From: Candidatus Limnocylindrales bacterium
Lineage (GTDB): Bacteria > Desulfobacterota > Binatia > UBA1149 > CAITLU01
Assembly: GCA_035571835.1 (NCBI GenBank)
Contig: DATNBU010000044.1
Coordinates: 1-64,000, forward strand
Direction: 5' to 3'
Length of the DNA stretch: 64,000 bases
Below are positions 52,919 to 60,803 of the stretch, in pieces. The notes beneath the pieces are model-generated. The model was not told the origin of the DNA and made no database searches. It saw nothing but the letters and a program-made list of their open reading frames with translations. The translations under genes were made by a program, and so were the position numbers. Position 1 is the first letter of the stretch; each line of letters opens with the position of its first letter.

Positions 52919-53642
52919 GCTGCGACACAGCTGCGAACGAATCGCTGCCGCGATACGACGCAAGCACGTCGCGCGGCCGTCCCGCAGCGGCTACCACGCC
53001 GCCTTCGATCCAGATGCACCGATCGCAGAGCTCATGGATCGCCGCTTCGTCGTGCGTGACGAGCACGCACGTGCGATCCGACCGGATCCGCTCGCGCATC
53101 GCGGCTGCCGATTTTTCATGGAAGGCCGCATCGCCGGTTCCGAGCGCCTCGTCGAGCAGCAGCAGGTCGGGGTCTGCGTGATACGCGACGGAAAATCCGA
53201 GCCGCGCGCGCATGCCGTCCGACCACGTCGCGATCGGATCGTCGATCACGTCCTCGAGCTCGGCGAACGCGACGATCGAATCGAACCGCGCGGCGACTTC
53301 GCGGCGGCGCAGTCCGAGCAGCATGCCCGACAGCGTCGCGTTTTCGCGGCCGGTCAGTTGCGGAAGGAAGCCAACCTGGAGGCTGAGCAGCGACGATCGT
53401 ACGCCCGGCGCACGCTCGACCGTGCCGCGATCGCATCCGAGAATGCCGGCGAGCACGCGCAGCAGCGTCGTCTTTCCCGCGCCGTTGCGTCCGATGATGC
53501 CGAGCGTCTCGCCGTGATCGACGTCGAACGACACTCCGCGCAGCGCCCAGCGGTGACTCGCGCCGCGCGTGAAGATCCGGCCGCGGATCAGATAGCGCAC
53601 GGCGACGTCGTCGACGCGCAGAAGTGGAGCGGCGGTGATCAT
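52905..53642 (-). CDS. ABC transporter ATP-binding protein, polysaccharide/polyol-phosphate export type (Wzt/TagH-like)
   Basis: A 245-residue ATPase. It has Walker A GRNGAGKTT at 51-59, an ALRGVSFDVDHGETLGIIG segment typical of the Wzt/TagH/RfbE branch, the signature stretch TWSDGMRARLGFS, Walker B PDLLLLDEALGTGD and the switch His in VLVTHDEAA. It lacks the C-terminal carbohydrate-binding domain of large Wzt proteins. Its ATG overlaps the permease stop (ATGA). The pair would flip or export a lipid-linked glycan or teichoic-type polymer across the inner membrane. Confidence 0.92.
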   Translation of the reverse strand: MITAAPLLRVDDVAVRYLIRGRIFTRGASHRWALRGVSFDVDHGETLGIIGRNGAGKTTLLRVLAGILGCDRGTVERAPGVRSSLLSLQVGFLPQLTGRENATLSGMLLGLRRREVAARFDSIVAFAELEDVIDDPIATWSDGMRARLGFSVAYHADPDLLLLDEALGTGDAAFHEKSAAAMRERIRSDRTCVLVTHDEAAIHELCDRCIWIEGGVVAAAGRPRDVLASYRGSDSFAAVSQLRAS

Positions 53643-54481
53643 GCCGGCAGACGCGGATACAGCAGCTCGCGGCGAGCGACGAAGCGCTCGACGGCGAAGA
53701 TGGCGAGGAGCGAACCAAGTGCGATGAGCGCGAGCGAACCATAGTCGGGAGACTGTCCGAGCATCAGCGTGCTGCGCCATGCATCGAGCAGGACCGCCAT
53801 CGGATTGATCGCGAGCCACGACCGCAGCGGCTCGCCGACGCGCGAGATCTCGAAGAACACGCCCGAGACGAACATCCCGAAGCGGAGCGCAACGTCGAGC
53901 CCGACGAGGATGCTGCGAAGAAACGGCACCAGGGCCGCCGTCCACAGCGCAATCGCCGCAATGAAGACGAACTGGACGCCGAGCACGAACGGAAGCGAAG
54001 CGAGCGACGAGAGCGGAGCGAGGCCGTCGAGCCGCAGGAACACGAGCAGCATCACGAGCCCGACCGAGAACTTGACGGCATCGGCAAGCAGCATCGCGAC
54101 GGGGAAAATCAGCTTCGGCACGAACACCTGCGTCGCGAGCGGCTGATTGGCGAGGATCGACGGCGCCGCGCGCGAGACGCTCTGCGCGAGCCATCGCCAC
54201 GAGACGAGGCCGCACAAAAGAAACGAAAGGTAGTGCTCGACCGGAGAGCCGAGGATCCCGCGGAACAGCACGTAGAGCAGTCCCATCTCGAGCAGCGTCT
54301 CGATAGCCCACCACAGGTAGCCTACGTAAAGACGTTCGGATTCGACGCGAAGCTGGCAGTAGGTCTGGTAGAGCAGGATCTCGCGCCAGCGCGCACTGTC
54401 ATGCGAGGAAATCGGGGACAGACACCGATTTCCGGAAATCGGTGTCTGTCCCCGATTTCCTAACCCGGCGAGGGAGCTCAA
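53639..54481 (-). CDS. ABC-2 type polysaccharide export permease (Wzm/TagG-like); N-terminus reads through a palindromic repeat
   Basis: About 250 certain residues form a permease with six helices (LEMGLLYVLFRGILG, LSFLLCGLVSWRWLAQS, FPVAMLLADAVKFSVGLVML, and later VFIAAIALWTAALVPFL and IALGSLLAIFAVERFV), with the conserved cytosolic RWREILLYQTYCQLRVES at the start. No ATG, GTG or TTG occurs in frame just before that segment. The nearest candidate is TTG at 54481, overlapping the pdxH stop (TTGA), which forces translation through palindrome 2 (54407-54460). A CTG start inside the repeat is an alternative. Its stop overlaps the ATPase start. Confidence 0.75.
   Translation of the reverse strand: MSSLAGLGNRGQTPISGNRCLSPISSHDSARWREILLYQTYCQLRVESERLYVGYLWWAIETLLEMGLLYVLFRGILGSPVEHYLSFLLCGLVSWRWLAQSVSRAAPSILANQPLATQVFVPKLIFPVAMLLADAVKFSVGLVMLLVFLRLDGLAPLSSLASLPFVLGVQFVFIAAIALWTAALVPFLRSILVGLDVALRFGMFVSGVFFEISRVGEPLRSWLAINPMAVLLDAWRSTLMLGQSPDYGSLALIALGSLLAIFAVERFVARRELLYPRLPA
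54407..54460. repeat. REP/BIME-like palindrome, copy 2, perfect 54-bp inverted repeat
   Basis: Two 27-base arms with no spacer (54407-54433, 54434-54460), perfectly complementary, sharing the arm of copy 1. It separates pdxH from the permease gene but is open in the permease frame, where it would encode NRGQTPISGNRCLSPIS. Insertion of the repeat may have replaced the original start region. Confidence 0.9.
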
Positions 54482-55065
54482 GGCTGGAGGATCTCCGATT
54501 TCCACTGGGGTGCGCCGGCGGAGCGCTTCTTCGTGAACAGCTCGCGCTTGTGAAGTCGCGGCTCGGCGCGCGTCCAGAACTCGATTGCATCGGGAGCGAC
54601 GAGATAGCCCTTCCAGTGCGCGGGGCGCGGAATGCTTCCGTCGGGGAATTCGTTTTCGAGCGCAGCGTAGCGGCGCAGCAGCTCGCTCCGCGATGCGATC
54701 GGATGGCTCTGGTTCGATGCCGCGGACGCGTAGCGGCTCGCGACCGGCCGCTCCTGCCAGTACTCGTCCGCTTCGCCTGCGGAGAGCGTCGAGACTTTGC
54801 CCTCGATGCGCACCTGCCTGCCGGTGACGTCCCAGTAAAAGACGAGCGCAACGCGATCGTTGCCGGCCATGTCGATGCCCTTGCGGCTGTTCGCGTTGGT
54901 GTAGAACACGAGGCCACGCGCGCTGACCTCTTTGAGAAGGACGTAGCGGGCAGACGGGCGCCCGCGGGAGTCGACCGTGGCCAGGACCATTGCGTCCGGC
55001 ATCGGCGCGCCGGCCTTGGCCGCCGCCCGGATCCAGGCTCGAAGTCGGGAAATGGGGTCTGTCAT
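54478..55065 (-). CDS. pdxH: Pyridoxamine 5'-phosphate oxidase
   Basis: A 195-residue FMN enzyme that oxidises pyridoxine or pyridoxamine phosphate to pyridoxal phosphate. The match to PdxH covers the whole length: PDAMVLATVDSRGRPSARYV, LLKEVSARGLVFYTNANSRK, LVFYWDVTGRQVRIEGKV, and SNQSHPIASRSEL. The ATG at 55065 gives the normal length; an upstream ATG at 55143 would add an unconserved 26 residues. Its stop overlaps the candidate permease start. PLP is needed by the MalY-type enzyme, but there is no operon link. Confidence 0.92.
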   Translation of the reverse strand: MTDPISRLRAWIRAAAKAGAPMPDAMVLATVDSRGRPSARYVLLKEVSARGLVFYTNANSRKGIDMAGNDRVALVFYWDVTGRQVRIEGKVSTLSAGEADEYWQERPVASRYASAASNQSHPIASRSELLRRYAALENEFPDGSIPRPAHWKGYLVAPDAIEFWTRAEPRLHKRELFTKKRSAGAPQWKSEILQP

Positions 55066-55151
55066 CGCGCTCGAGGCCCCCGAAGGGCATGGGCAGCACG
55101 CCCCGGACCACCTCCTTCTAGGAAGATGCGTCCGGGCGGTCAAAAAAGCCG

Positions 55152-55180
55152 TTGACTTGTTAGTGTTAACTGCGTTAACT
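55152..55180 (+). promoter_or_regulatory. Candidate sigma-70-type promoter with repeated GTTAAC
   Basis: TTGACT (55152-55157), a 17-base spacer and TTAACT (55175-55180) resemble a -35/-10 pair pointing to the carotenoid oxygenase, whose ATG is 130 bases further. The hexamer GTTAAC occurs at 55165-55170 and again at 55174-55179, so an operator could overlap the -10. This AT-rich patch stands out in its GC-rich surroundings. It is a prediction only. Confidence 0.45.
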
Positions 55181-55310
55181 TTGTCCTCGTCTTCGAGCCG
55201 ACTGGCTGGTCCCGATCGATTCCTGGACCTCGCGCCGGCAGCAGATCAAACCGTTCGAATCATCAGCGCACCGCCACGCGCTGCGGTGCCGGAAAAAAAA
55301 GGAGTTCAGC

Positions 55311-56819
55311 ATGAGCGGAATGGAAACGGCCACCTCCTCTTCAAGCAGGGCATCTGCCGCAACTTCTTCAAGCCCCGCAACCGCTGCGACTTTGCGACCG
55401 GCTTCCGGCCTCGATGCCCGCCAGTTCTGGATCAACACGTGGCGGCCGTCGACGACGCAGACTTCCTACGACCTCACCGATATCGAGGGAGAAGTGCCGC
55501 GCGAGATTCACGGCACGCTCTATCGCAACGGGCCGTCCCAGCAGGTGCTGCCCTCCGAAGGATCGCGTGCGCTTCATCTGTTCGACGGGGACGGCCTCGT
55601 GCATCGGCTGCGCATCGACGACGGGCGCGTGTCGTACACCGGCCGGGTCGTCGAGCATCCGAGCACGCTGCGCGAGCGCGCCGAGGGACGCTTCTGCATG
55701 AACTCGGTCGGCGTCACGGTCGCCGACCCCGTCGATCCGTTCCGCATCCAGCCGAACACGAACGTCGTGTTCCATGCGGGCAAGCTGATGGCGCTGGTCG
55801 AGAACGCGTATCCGTTCGAGATCGACCGCACGACTCTCGCACCGGTCGGCGTCAACGATTTCCAGGGAAAGATGCTCGGCATGAGCACGAGCGCGCATCC
55901 GAAGATCGACCACCGCACCGGGCAGATGATCATCCACGGCTACCAGCCGTTCGAGCCGTATCTCCAGCTCTATGTCGTCGAGCCCGACGGCACCTGCTCA
56001 CTCGCCGAGAGTGTGGATGCGCCGTTTTCCGCGATGGCGCACGACATGGCGATCACCGAGAACTACGTCGTTTTCATCCTCGGCGCGATCCACTTCGACG
56101 GGCTCACCATCATGAACGGCGGCACCTTCAAGGAAGCCGTCACATGGAAACCCGAGCTCGGCCTGCGTTTCGGTGTGCGGCGCCGCGAAGCCGGCGCGCA
56201 GACCCAGTGGTTCACGGCACCAACGCCCGGCTACATCTTCCATCCCGGCAACGCGTACGAAGAAAACGGCAAGATTTTCATGGACGCGTGCACGTATCGC
56301 GACGGCGCCGCGCTGCTTGCGACGCTCGAACGTGCGCGCGACGGTCGTCCGGTTCCGGGATTCTCGGCCGTGCCGTTCCTCTACGAGCTCGACCTTGCGA
56401 CCGGTGTCTGCAGCGAGCGCCAGCTCGACGAGCGCGGCGCGGAGTTCCCGCGCCTCGACGACCGGCTGGTCGGCTACAAGAACCGTTACGGATACGCCGC
56501 ACTCGATCGCAGCGCCGGCGGCGATCCGGCCGACACGTGGTCGACGATCGTGCGCTACGACCGCCAGGGCGGCAGCAACGCGGTGCACGACTTCGGCAAA
56601 TGGCAGTGGCCGAGCGAGCCGGTGTTCGTTCCGCGTCACGCCGATGCGGCCGAATCCGACGGGTTCGTGCTCACGATCGTCTACGACGGGCTGAGCGACG
56701 GCTCGTACCTCGCGATTCTCGACGCACAAAACCTCGCAGCGAAGCCGCTTGCCAAATGCCGGCTCGAGCACAGGATCCCGATGGGATTCCACGGTAATTT
56801 CGCCGGCGGGATTCTCTGA
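55311..56819 (+). CDS. Carotenoid oxygenase family protein (lignostilbene/apocarotenoid dioxygenase-like)
   Basis: A 502-residue, non-haem-iron seven-bladed beta-propeller. The four iron-binding histidines are visible in TSAHPKID, MAHDMAITENY, YIFHPGNAYEE and the final GFHGNF (H494). The start REIHGTLYRNGPSQQ and DGDGLVHRLRI blocks are also typical. It would cleave a double bond of a carotenoid, apocarotenoid or stilbene using O2. The first 30 residues are Ser/Ala-rich and unconserved. AAAGGAG stands before the ATG at 55311. A bidirectional terminator follows. Confidence 0.95.
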   Translation: MSGMETATSSSSRASAATSSSPATAATLRPASGLDARQFWINTWRPSTTQTSYDLTDIEGEVPREIHGTLYRNGPSQQVLPSEGSRALHLFDGDGLVHRLRIDDGRVSYTGRVVEHPSTLRERAEGRFCMNSVGVTVADPVDPFRIQPNTNVVFHAGKLMALVENAYPFEIDRTTLAPVGVNDFQGKMLGMSTSAHPKIDHRTGQMIIHGYQPFEPYLQLYVVEPDGTCSLAESVDAPFSAMAHDMAITENYVVFILGAIHFDGLTIMNGGTFKEAVTWKPELGLRFGVRRREAGAQTQWFTAPTPGYIFHPGNAYEENGKIFMDACTYRDGAALLATLERARDGRPVPGFSAVPFLYELDLATGVCSERQLDERGAEFPRLDDRLVGYKNRYGYAALDRSAGGDPADTWSTIVRYDRQGGSNAVHDFGKWQWPSEPVFVPRHADAAESDGFVLTIVYDGLSDGSYLAILDAQNLAAKPLAKCRLEHRIPMGFHGNFAGGIL

Positions 56820-56858
56820 GCTTCTGAAAACAGCGATGTTCGCGCGCGCAGCGCGAAC

Positions 56859-56895
56859 AAAAAAGGCCCGGGTGGTTAACACCCGGGCCTTTTTT
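56859..56895. terminator. Bidirectional rho-independent terminator
   Basis: A 15-bp perfect stem, AAAAAAGGCCCGGGT with ACCCGGGCCTTTTTT, around a seven-base loop. With A- and T-runs at its ends it can work for both strands, serving the carotenoid oxygenase (plus) and the Asp-rich gene (minus), whose stops converge on it. Confidence 0.95.
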
Positions 56896-56915
56896 CATGA
56901 CGCGGCTATACGGTC

Positions 56916-57671
56916 TCAATCCAGATCGTCGTTGTCTCCGTCATCGTCATCGCCGTCGTCGCCGCCGGTGCCGATGCAGTGATCGTCGTCATCGTCATCG
57001 CCATCGTTGACGCAGAGCGTGGTCGTCGTCAGTCCGATTCCGCCGAGCGTCGTCGTGGTCACGCCCGGAATACCCTGCAGCGTGGTCGTCGTCGGGGCGA
57101 GTGTCGTCGTGGTGTTGCCGTCGTCGTCGTCATCGTCGCCGTCTCCACCATCGTCGATGTCGCCGCCGCCGTCGTCGTCGTCGCCATCGTCGATGTCACC
57201 GCCGCCGTCGTCATCGTCGCCGTCGTCGCCGCTCAGCGTCGTGGTCGTCGGCTGGCCGATTCCGCCAAGCGTGGTGGTTGTGGTCTCGCCCGGCATGCAG
57301 TCTTCCGCACATTCGAGGCGACCGGGAAAGCCGACCGCGGCGCGCAGCACGCGGAGCGCGTCCTTCGGCGTAACCGATCCCGAGTTGTCGACGTCGCATT
57401 CACAGTTGCCGTCGTCGTCGCTGCCGTCGTCAACGCCATCGTCGTCATCGTCGCCATCATTGCTGTTGTCGATGTCGCCACACGGCGTGTGGGCGACAGA
57501 AGTTTTGAGGATCACCAGAGCATCAACCGAGGCCGGGCGGTGTCCATTCGAGGCGGGCTGGCCGCAGTTTCCATGATTGGCACTGGCGATCGCCGGCGCC
57601 ATTGCCATGGCAACGAGCAGTCCGCCGGCCAGGGCAAAGGTTTCGAACATTCGAGGGGTTTTCAGTTCCAT
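56916..57671 (-). CDS. Secreted Asp-rich protein with dockerin-like repeats and TTTTL linkers
   Basis: A 251-residue exported protein with a signal peptide (FALAGGLLVAMAMAPAIASA). Two dockerin-like helices (SVDALVILKTSVAHTPC and SVTPKDALRVLRAAVG) flank calcium-loop-like acidic stretches (CDVDNSGSVT). After them come tracts of Asp and Gly and several TTTTL-GGIG or TTTTL-x-x linkers, ending in an acidic tail. Acidic loops could bind many Ca ions. Dockerin-like repeats of this kind recur in the 42-43 kb secreted protein. AGGAGG precedes the ATG at 57671. No cohesin partner is visible. Confidence 0.78.
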   Translation of the reverse strand: MELKTPRMFETFALAGGLLVAMAMAPAIASANHGNCGQPASNGHRPASVDALVILKTSVAHTPCGDIDNSNDGDDDDDGVDDGSDDDGNCECDVDNSGSVTPKDALRVLRAAVGFPGRLECAEDCMPGETTTTTLGGIGQPTTTTLSGDDGDDDDGGGDIDDGDDDDGGGDIDDGGDGDDDDDDGNTTTTLAPTTTTLQGIPGVTTTTLGGIGLTTTTLCVNDGDDDDDDHCIGTGGDDGDDDDGDNDDLD

Positions 57672-57996
57672 ACGGGGCCTCCTGACTTACGTCATGTTAT
57701 CCGCAGCTAATTCCCGGCATGCCTGACGGTCAATAGGCTCGCTGAGTTTCGGCGCATCGGGAATCCCCATGCGCGCGAAGCAGGTCACGCGTCTGTACCG
57801 GAAACGCTCTGTGCGTCGTGTCGTTGCGTCACCACGACCCCGGCCTCATCCGGCGGACTGGAGTTATTTCCTTCACGATCGAGGCGTCTGGCCGATCGGA
57901 ACCGCGCCCTGAACCGGGGTCCGTCGCCGTATGACTCGTCGCGTTGCTCCACGTATTCCCACCGCGCCCACCAGAACAAAACCGGAGAAACAACGA
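57672..57996. other. 325-bp divergent promoter region, no gene recognised
   Basis: Lies between the starts of the Asp-rich secreted-protein gene (minus) and the DoxX gene (plus). No protein-like frame or strong hairpin is visible; promoters for both genes should be here. Confidence 0.45.
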
Positions 57997-58383
57997 ATGA
58001 AGTCATGGCTGCACCAATACTCCGACGAAGCCTACGCGCTGCTGCGCATCGTTGCCGGACTGATGTTCCTGTTCCACGGAGTGCAGAAGATCTTCGGCGT
58101 GATGACCGAGTTCATTCCCCCGTTCGGTTCGCAGATCTGGATCGGCGGGATCATCGAGCTCGTCGGCGGCCTCGCGGTGATGATCGGGTTTCGCACGCGC
58201 ATCGCGGCGTTCCTGTGCAGCGGCATGATGGCGGTTGCCTACATCCAGTTTCACTGGATGCTGCAGCTCGACTCCAACTTTTTCCCCGCGATCAACAAAG
58301 GCGAGCCCGCGGTGCTCTACTGCTTCGTGTTCCTGCTGATTGCGTGTCGCGGTGCAGTGAAATGGGGAATGGATCCGGACTGA
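57997..58383 (+). CDS. DoxX family membrane protein (second copy)
   Basis: A 128-residue membrane protein with YALLRIVAGLMFLFHGVQKIFG at the start, WIGGIIELVGGLAVMIGFRTR in the middle and VLYCFVFLLIACRGAVKWG at the end, the classic DoxX pattern with a conserved FLFHGxQK and GGIIELxGG. It is more typical than the DoxX at 50.7 kb and differs from it in sequence. The ATG at 57997 follows CCGGAG. The role is unknown; members often act in oxidative or sulfur stress. Confidence 0.88.
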   Translation: MKSWLHQYSDEAYALLRIVAGLMFLFHGVQKIFGVMTEFIPPFGSQIWIGGIIELVGGLAVMIGFRTRIAAFLCSGMMAVAYIQFHWMLQLDSNFFPAINKGEPAVLYCFVFLLIACRGAVKWGMDPD

Positions 58384-58458
58384 GGACCGGCGACCGGGTC
58401 GATGCTGCTCGACGTACCGAATGCGCGGGCGTAAGGAGGCAGCGGACGACCTCGGAAG

Positions 58459-60756
58459 ATGAAGGATATTTCTCCGGCCAGCGCCAGCATTTTTCGTCTG
58501 GCGGTCGATCTGTCTCCGACCGGAATGCTGATGGTCGATGCGGCCGGTCGCATTGTGCTCGTCAATCGCGAGCTCGAGCGCCTGTTCGGATACACGCGCG
58601 AAGAGCTGATCGGCCAGCCGATCGAGCTGCTGGTGCCGCCGGCGGCCGAAGCGATGCATCCGCAGTACCGCGAGAGTTTTCTCGCCGATCCGCACGCCAG
58701 GCCGATGGGCGCAGGCCGCGAGCTGTTCGGCCGCTGCAAGAACGGATCGCTCGTGGCCGTCGAGATCGGGCTGAATCCGGTCGAAGACAGTGGCCAGCGG
58801 TATGTTCTCGCGTCGGTCGTCGACATCAGCGCACGGCGCGGCGCCGAGCAGCGTTTTCACGCCGCATTCGAATCGTCGCCGCACGGCATGGTCATGGTCG
58901 ACGCCGGCGGCAACATCGTCATGGTCAACCGCGAGGTCGAGCGTCTGTTCGGTTACACGCGCGACGAGCTGGTCGGCCGTCCGGTCGAAGTCCTCGTCCC
59001 CGAGCGTTTCCGCAACGCGCATCCGAGCCATCGCGCGAGCTTCATGGACGATCCGCGTGCGCGAGCGATGGGCGCGGGCCGCGAGCTGTTCGGCCTGCGC
59101 AAGGACGGCGCCGAGATCCCGATCGAGATCGGGCTCAATCCGGTTTCCACCGATCTCGGAAACTTCGTGCTGAGCTCGATCGTCGACATCACGCTGCGCA
59201 AACGCGCCGAGCAGGAGCTGCGCGAGAGCGAAGAACGCTTCCGTACGCTCGTCGAGAACGTCCAGGATTACGCGATCTACATGCTCGACGCGCAGGGACG
59301 CGTGGCGAGCTGGAACGCCGGCGCCGAACGCATCGAAGGCTACAACGCCGTCGAGATCCTCGGCAGCCCGTTCGACCGATTTTTTACGGAGGAAGATATT
59401 CGCGACGGCGCGCCGCGGCTGATCCTTGCCAATGCGGCGTCCGACGGACGGCACGAAATGGAAGGCTGGCGCGTGCGCAAGGACGGTACGCGCTTCTTCT
59501 CGAACGTGCTGGTGACGGCGCTGCGCAGCGCGACCGGCAAACTGCGGGGTTTCGTCACGTTCACGCGCGACATCACGCAGCGGCGCGAGCTCGAGTCGCA
59601 GCTCATGCAGGCGCAAAAAATGGAAGCGGTCGGTACGCTGGCCGGCGGCATCGCGCACGACTTCAACAACATCCTCGGCGCGATGGTCGGATACGCGGAG
59701 CTAGTCAAGGCCGACATGCCGATCGGCAGCGCGGCTGCCTCCGATCTTTCGCAGCTCCTCCATGCCGCCGAACGCGGCCGCAGCCTCGTCAAGCGCATCC
59801 TCGCGTTCAGCCGCCAGCAGCCCGATGAACGGCAACCGATCGACCTGGAGACCTCGATCAATGAATCGCTGCATCTCCTGCGTGCAACGCTGCCGGCCAC
59901 GATCGAGATTGCGCATCGTTTCGATCGGGGAACTCCCCAGGTCACCGCCGATCCGACGCAGATCCACCAGGTGATCATGAATCTGGTGACCAATGCTGCG
60001 CATGCGATGTCGGATCGCGGCGGGCGGCTCGCCGTCTCGCTTTCTCCGCTGCTCGTCGATTCGTCGCTGACGCGGATCCATCCGAACCTCAAGCCCGGCC
60101 TGCACGCGCGCCTGCAGGTCGCCGATACCGGCGGCGGCATTCCGTCCGACATCATCGATCGCGTGTTCGAGCCGTTCTTCACGACCAAGCCTCCGGGCCA
60201 GGGTTCGGGTCTCGGGCTTGCCGTCGTGCACGGGATCGTGCGCTCGCACGGCGGAAGCCTCGGCATCCGCAGCGAGCCGCAAGCCGGCACGACCGTGGAC
60301 GTGTATCTGCCGGCGACCGACATGGACATCGCCACGCGCCCGGCGCCGGTCGAGGAAGTCCAGGCTCCGAAGGGAAGCGGCCAGCACGTGCTTCTGGTCG
60401 ACGACGAGCCGGTGCTTGCGCAGCTCGGCCGCCGCACGCTCGAGCGCCTCGGCTATCGCGTCACCGCGGTAACGTCGTCACCGCAAGCGCTCGAGCTCGT
60501 GCGCAAGGACACGATGTCGTTCGACCTCGTGCTGACGGACTATACGATGCCGCAGCTTACCGGCACGGCGCTCGCGCGCGCCATCCATGAGATCCGGCCG
60601 GATATTCCGGTCGTGCTGATGAGCGGTTACAGCGAGGGCATCGAGCCGCAAGCTCTCGCGGATGCGGGAGTTGAAGAGGTGATCGGCAAGCCGGTCACGA
60701 CCGAGATGCTGGCGTCGGTGCTGCATCGGCGCCTCGGTGACCGGCGCCTGCACTGA
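58459..60756 (+). CDS. Hybrid sensor histidine kinase with three PAS domains and a receiver
   Basis: A 765-residue soluble kinase without membrane segments. Two near-identical PAS domains (about 10-130 and 130-250) share ERLFGYTR-x-EL and MGAGRELFG blocks, indicating a tandem duplication. A third PAS domain (ENVQDYAIYMLDAQGRVASWN) follows. HisKA has its acceptor His in GTLAGGIAHDFNNILGAMV, the HATPase shows VTNAAHAMSDRGG, ADTGGGIPSD and GSGLGLAVVHGIV. The C-terminal receiver (VLLVDDEPVLAQL, phospho-Asp in LVLTDYTMPQLTG) probably passes the phosphate onward. No output gene is adjacent. Confidence 0.93.
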   Translation: MKDISPASASIFRLAVDLSPTGMLMVDAAGRIVLVNRELERLFGYTREELIGQPIELLVPPAAEAMHPQYRESFLADPHARPMGAGRELFGRCKNGSLVAVEIGLNPVEDSGQRYVLASVVDISARRGAEQRFHAAFESSPHGMVMVDAGGNIVMVNREVERLFGYTRDELVGRPVEVLVPERFRNAHPSHRASFMDDPRARAMGAGRELFGLRKDGAEIPIEIGLNPVSTDLGNFVLSSIVDITLRKRAEQELRESEERFRTLVENVQDYAIYMLDAQGRVASWNAGAERIEGYNAVEILGSPFDRFFTEEDIRDGAPRLILANAASDGRHEMEGWRVRKDGTRFFSNVLVTALRSATGKLRGFVTFTRDITQRRELESQLMQAQKMEAVGTLAGGIAHDFNNILGAMVGYAELVKADMPIGSAAASDLSQLLHAAERGRSLVKRILAFSRQQPDERQPIDLETSINESLHLLRATLPATIEIAHRFDRGTPQVTADPTQIHQVIMNLVTNAAHAMSDRGGRLAVSLSPLLVDSSLTRIHPNLKPGLHARLQVADTGGGIPSDIIDRVFEPFFTTKPPGQGSGLGLAVVHGIVRSHGGSLGIRSEPQAGTTVDVYLPATDMDIATRPAPVEEVQAPKGSGQHVLLVDDEPVLAQLGRRTLERLGYRVTAVTSSPQALELVRKDTMSFDLVLTDYTMPQLTGTALARAIHEIRPDIPVVLMSGYSEGIEPQALADAGVEEVIGKPVTTEMLASVLHRRLGDRRLH

Positions 60757-60803
60757 CGGGTTCCGATCTGCCGGCCCGGCGCGACGACGGAGTTTTCCGC
60801 GAG

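Noticed and set aside
55066-55143. N-terminal extension of PdxH to ATG 55143
   Set aside because: The additional 26 residues are not family-like, and the ATG at 55065 gives the normal length of the enzyme.
56936-57480. Possible CRISPR or minisatellite array because of repeated GTC/ATC units
   Set aside because: The repetition comes from Asp codons of the acidic secreted protein; there are no equal spacers or conserved long repeats.
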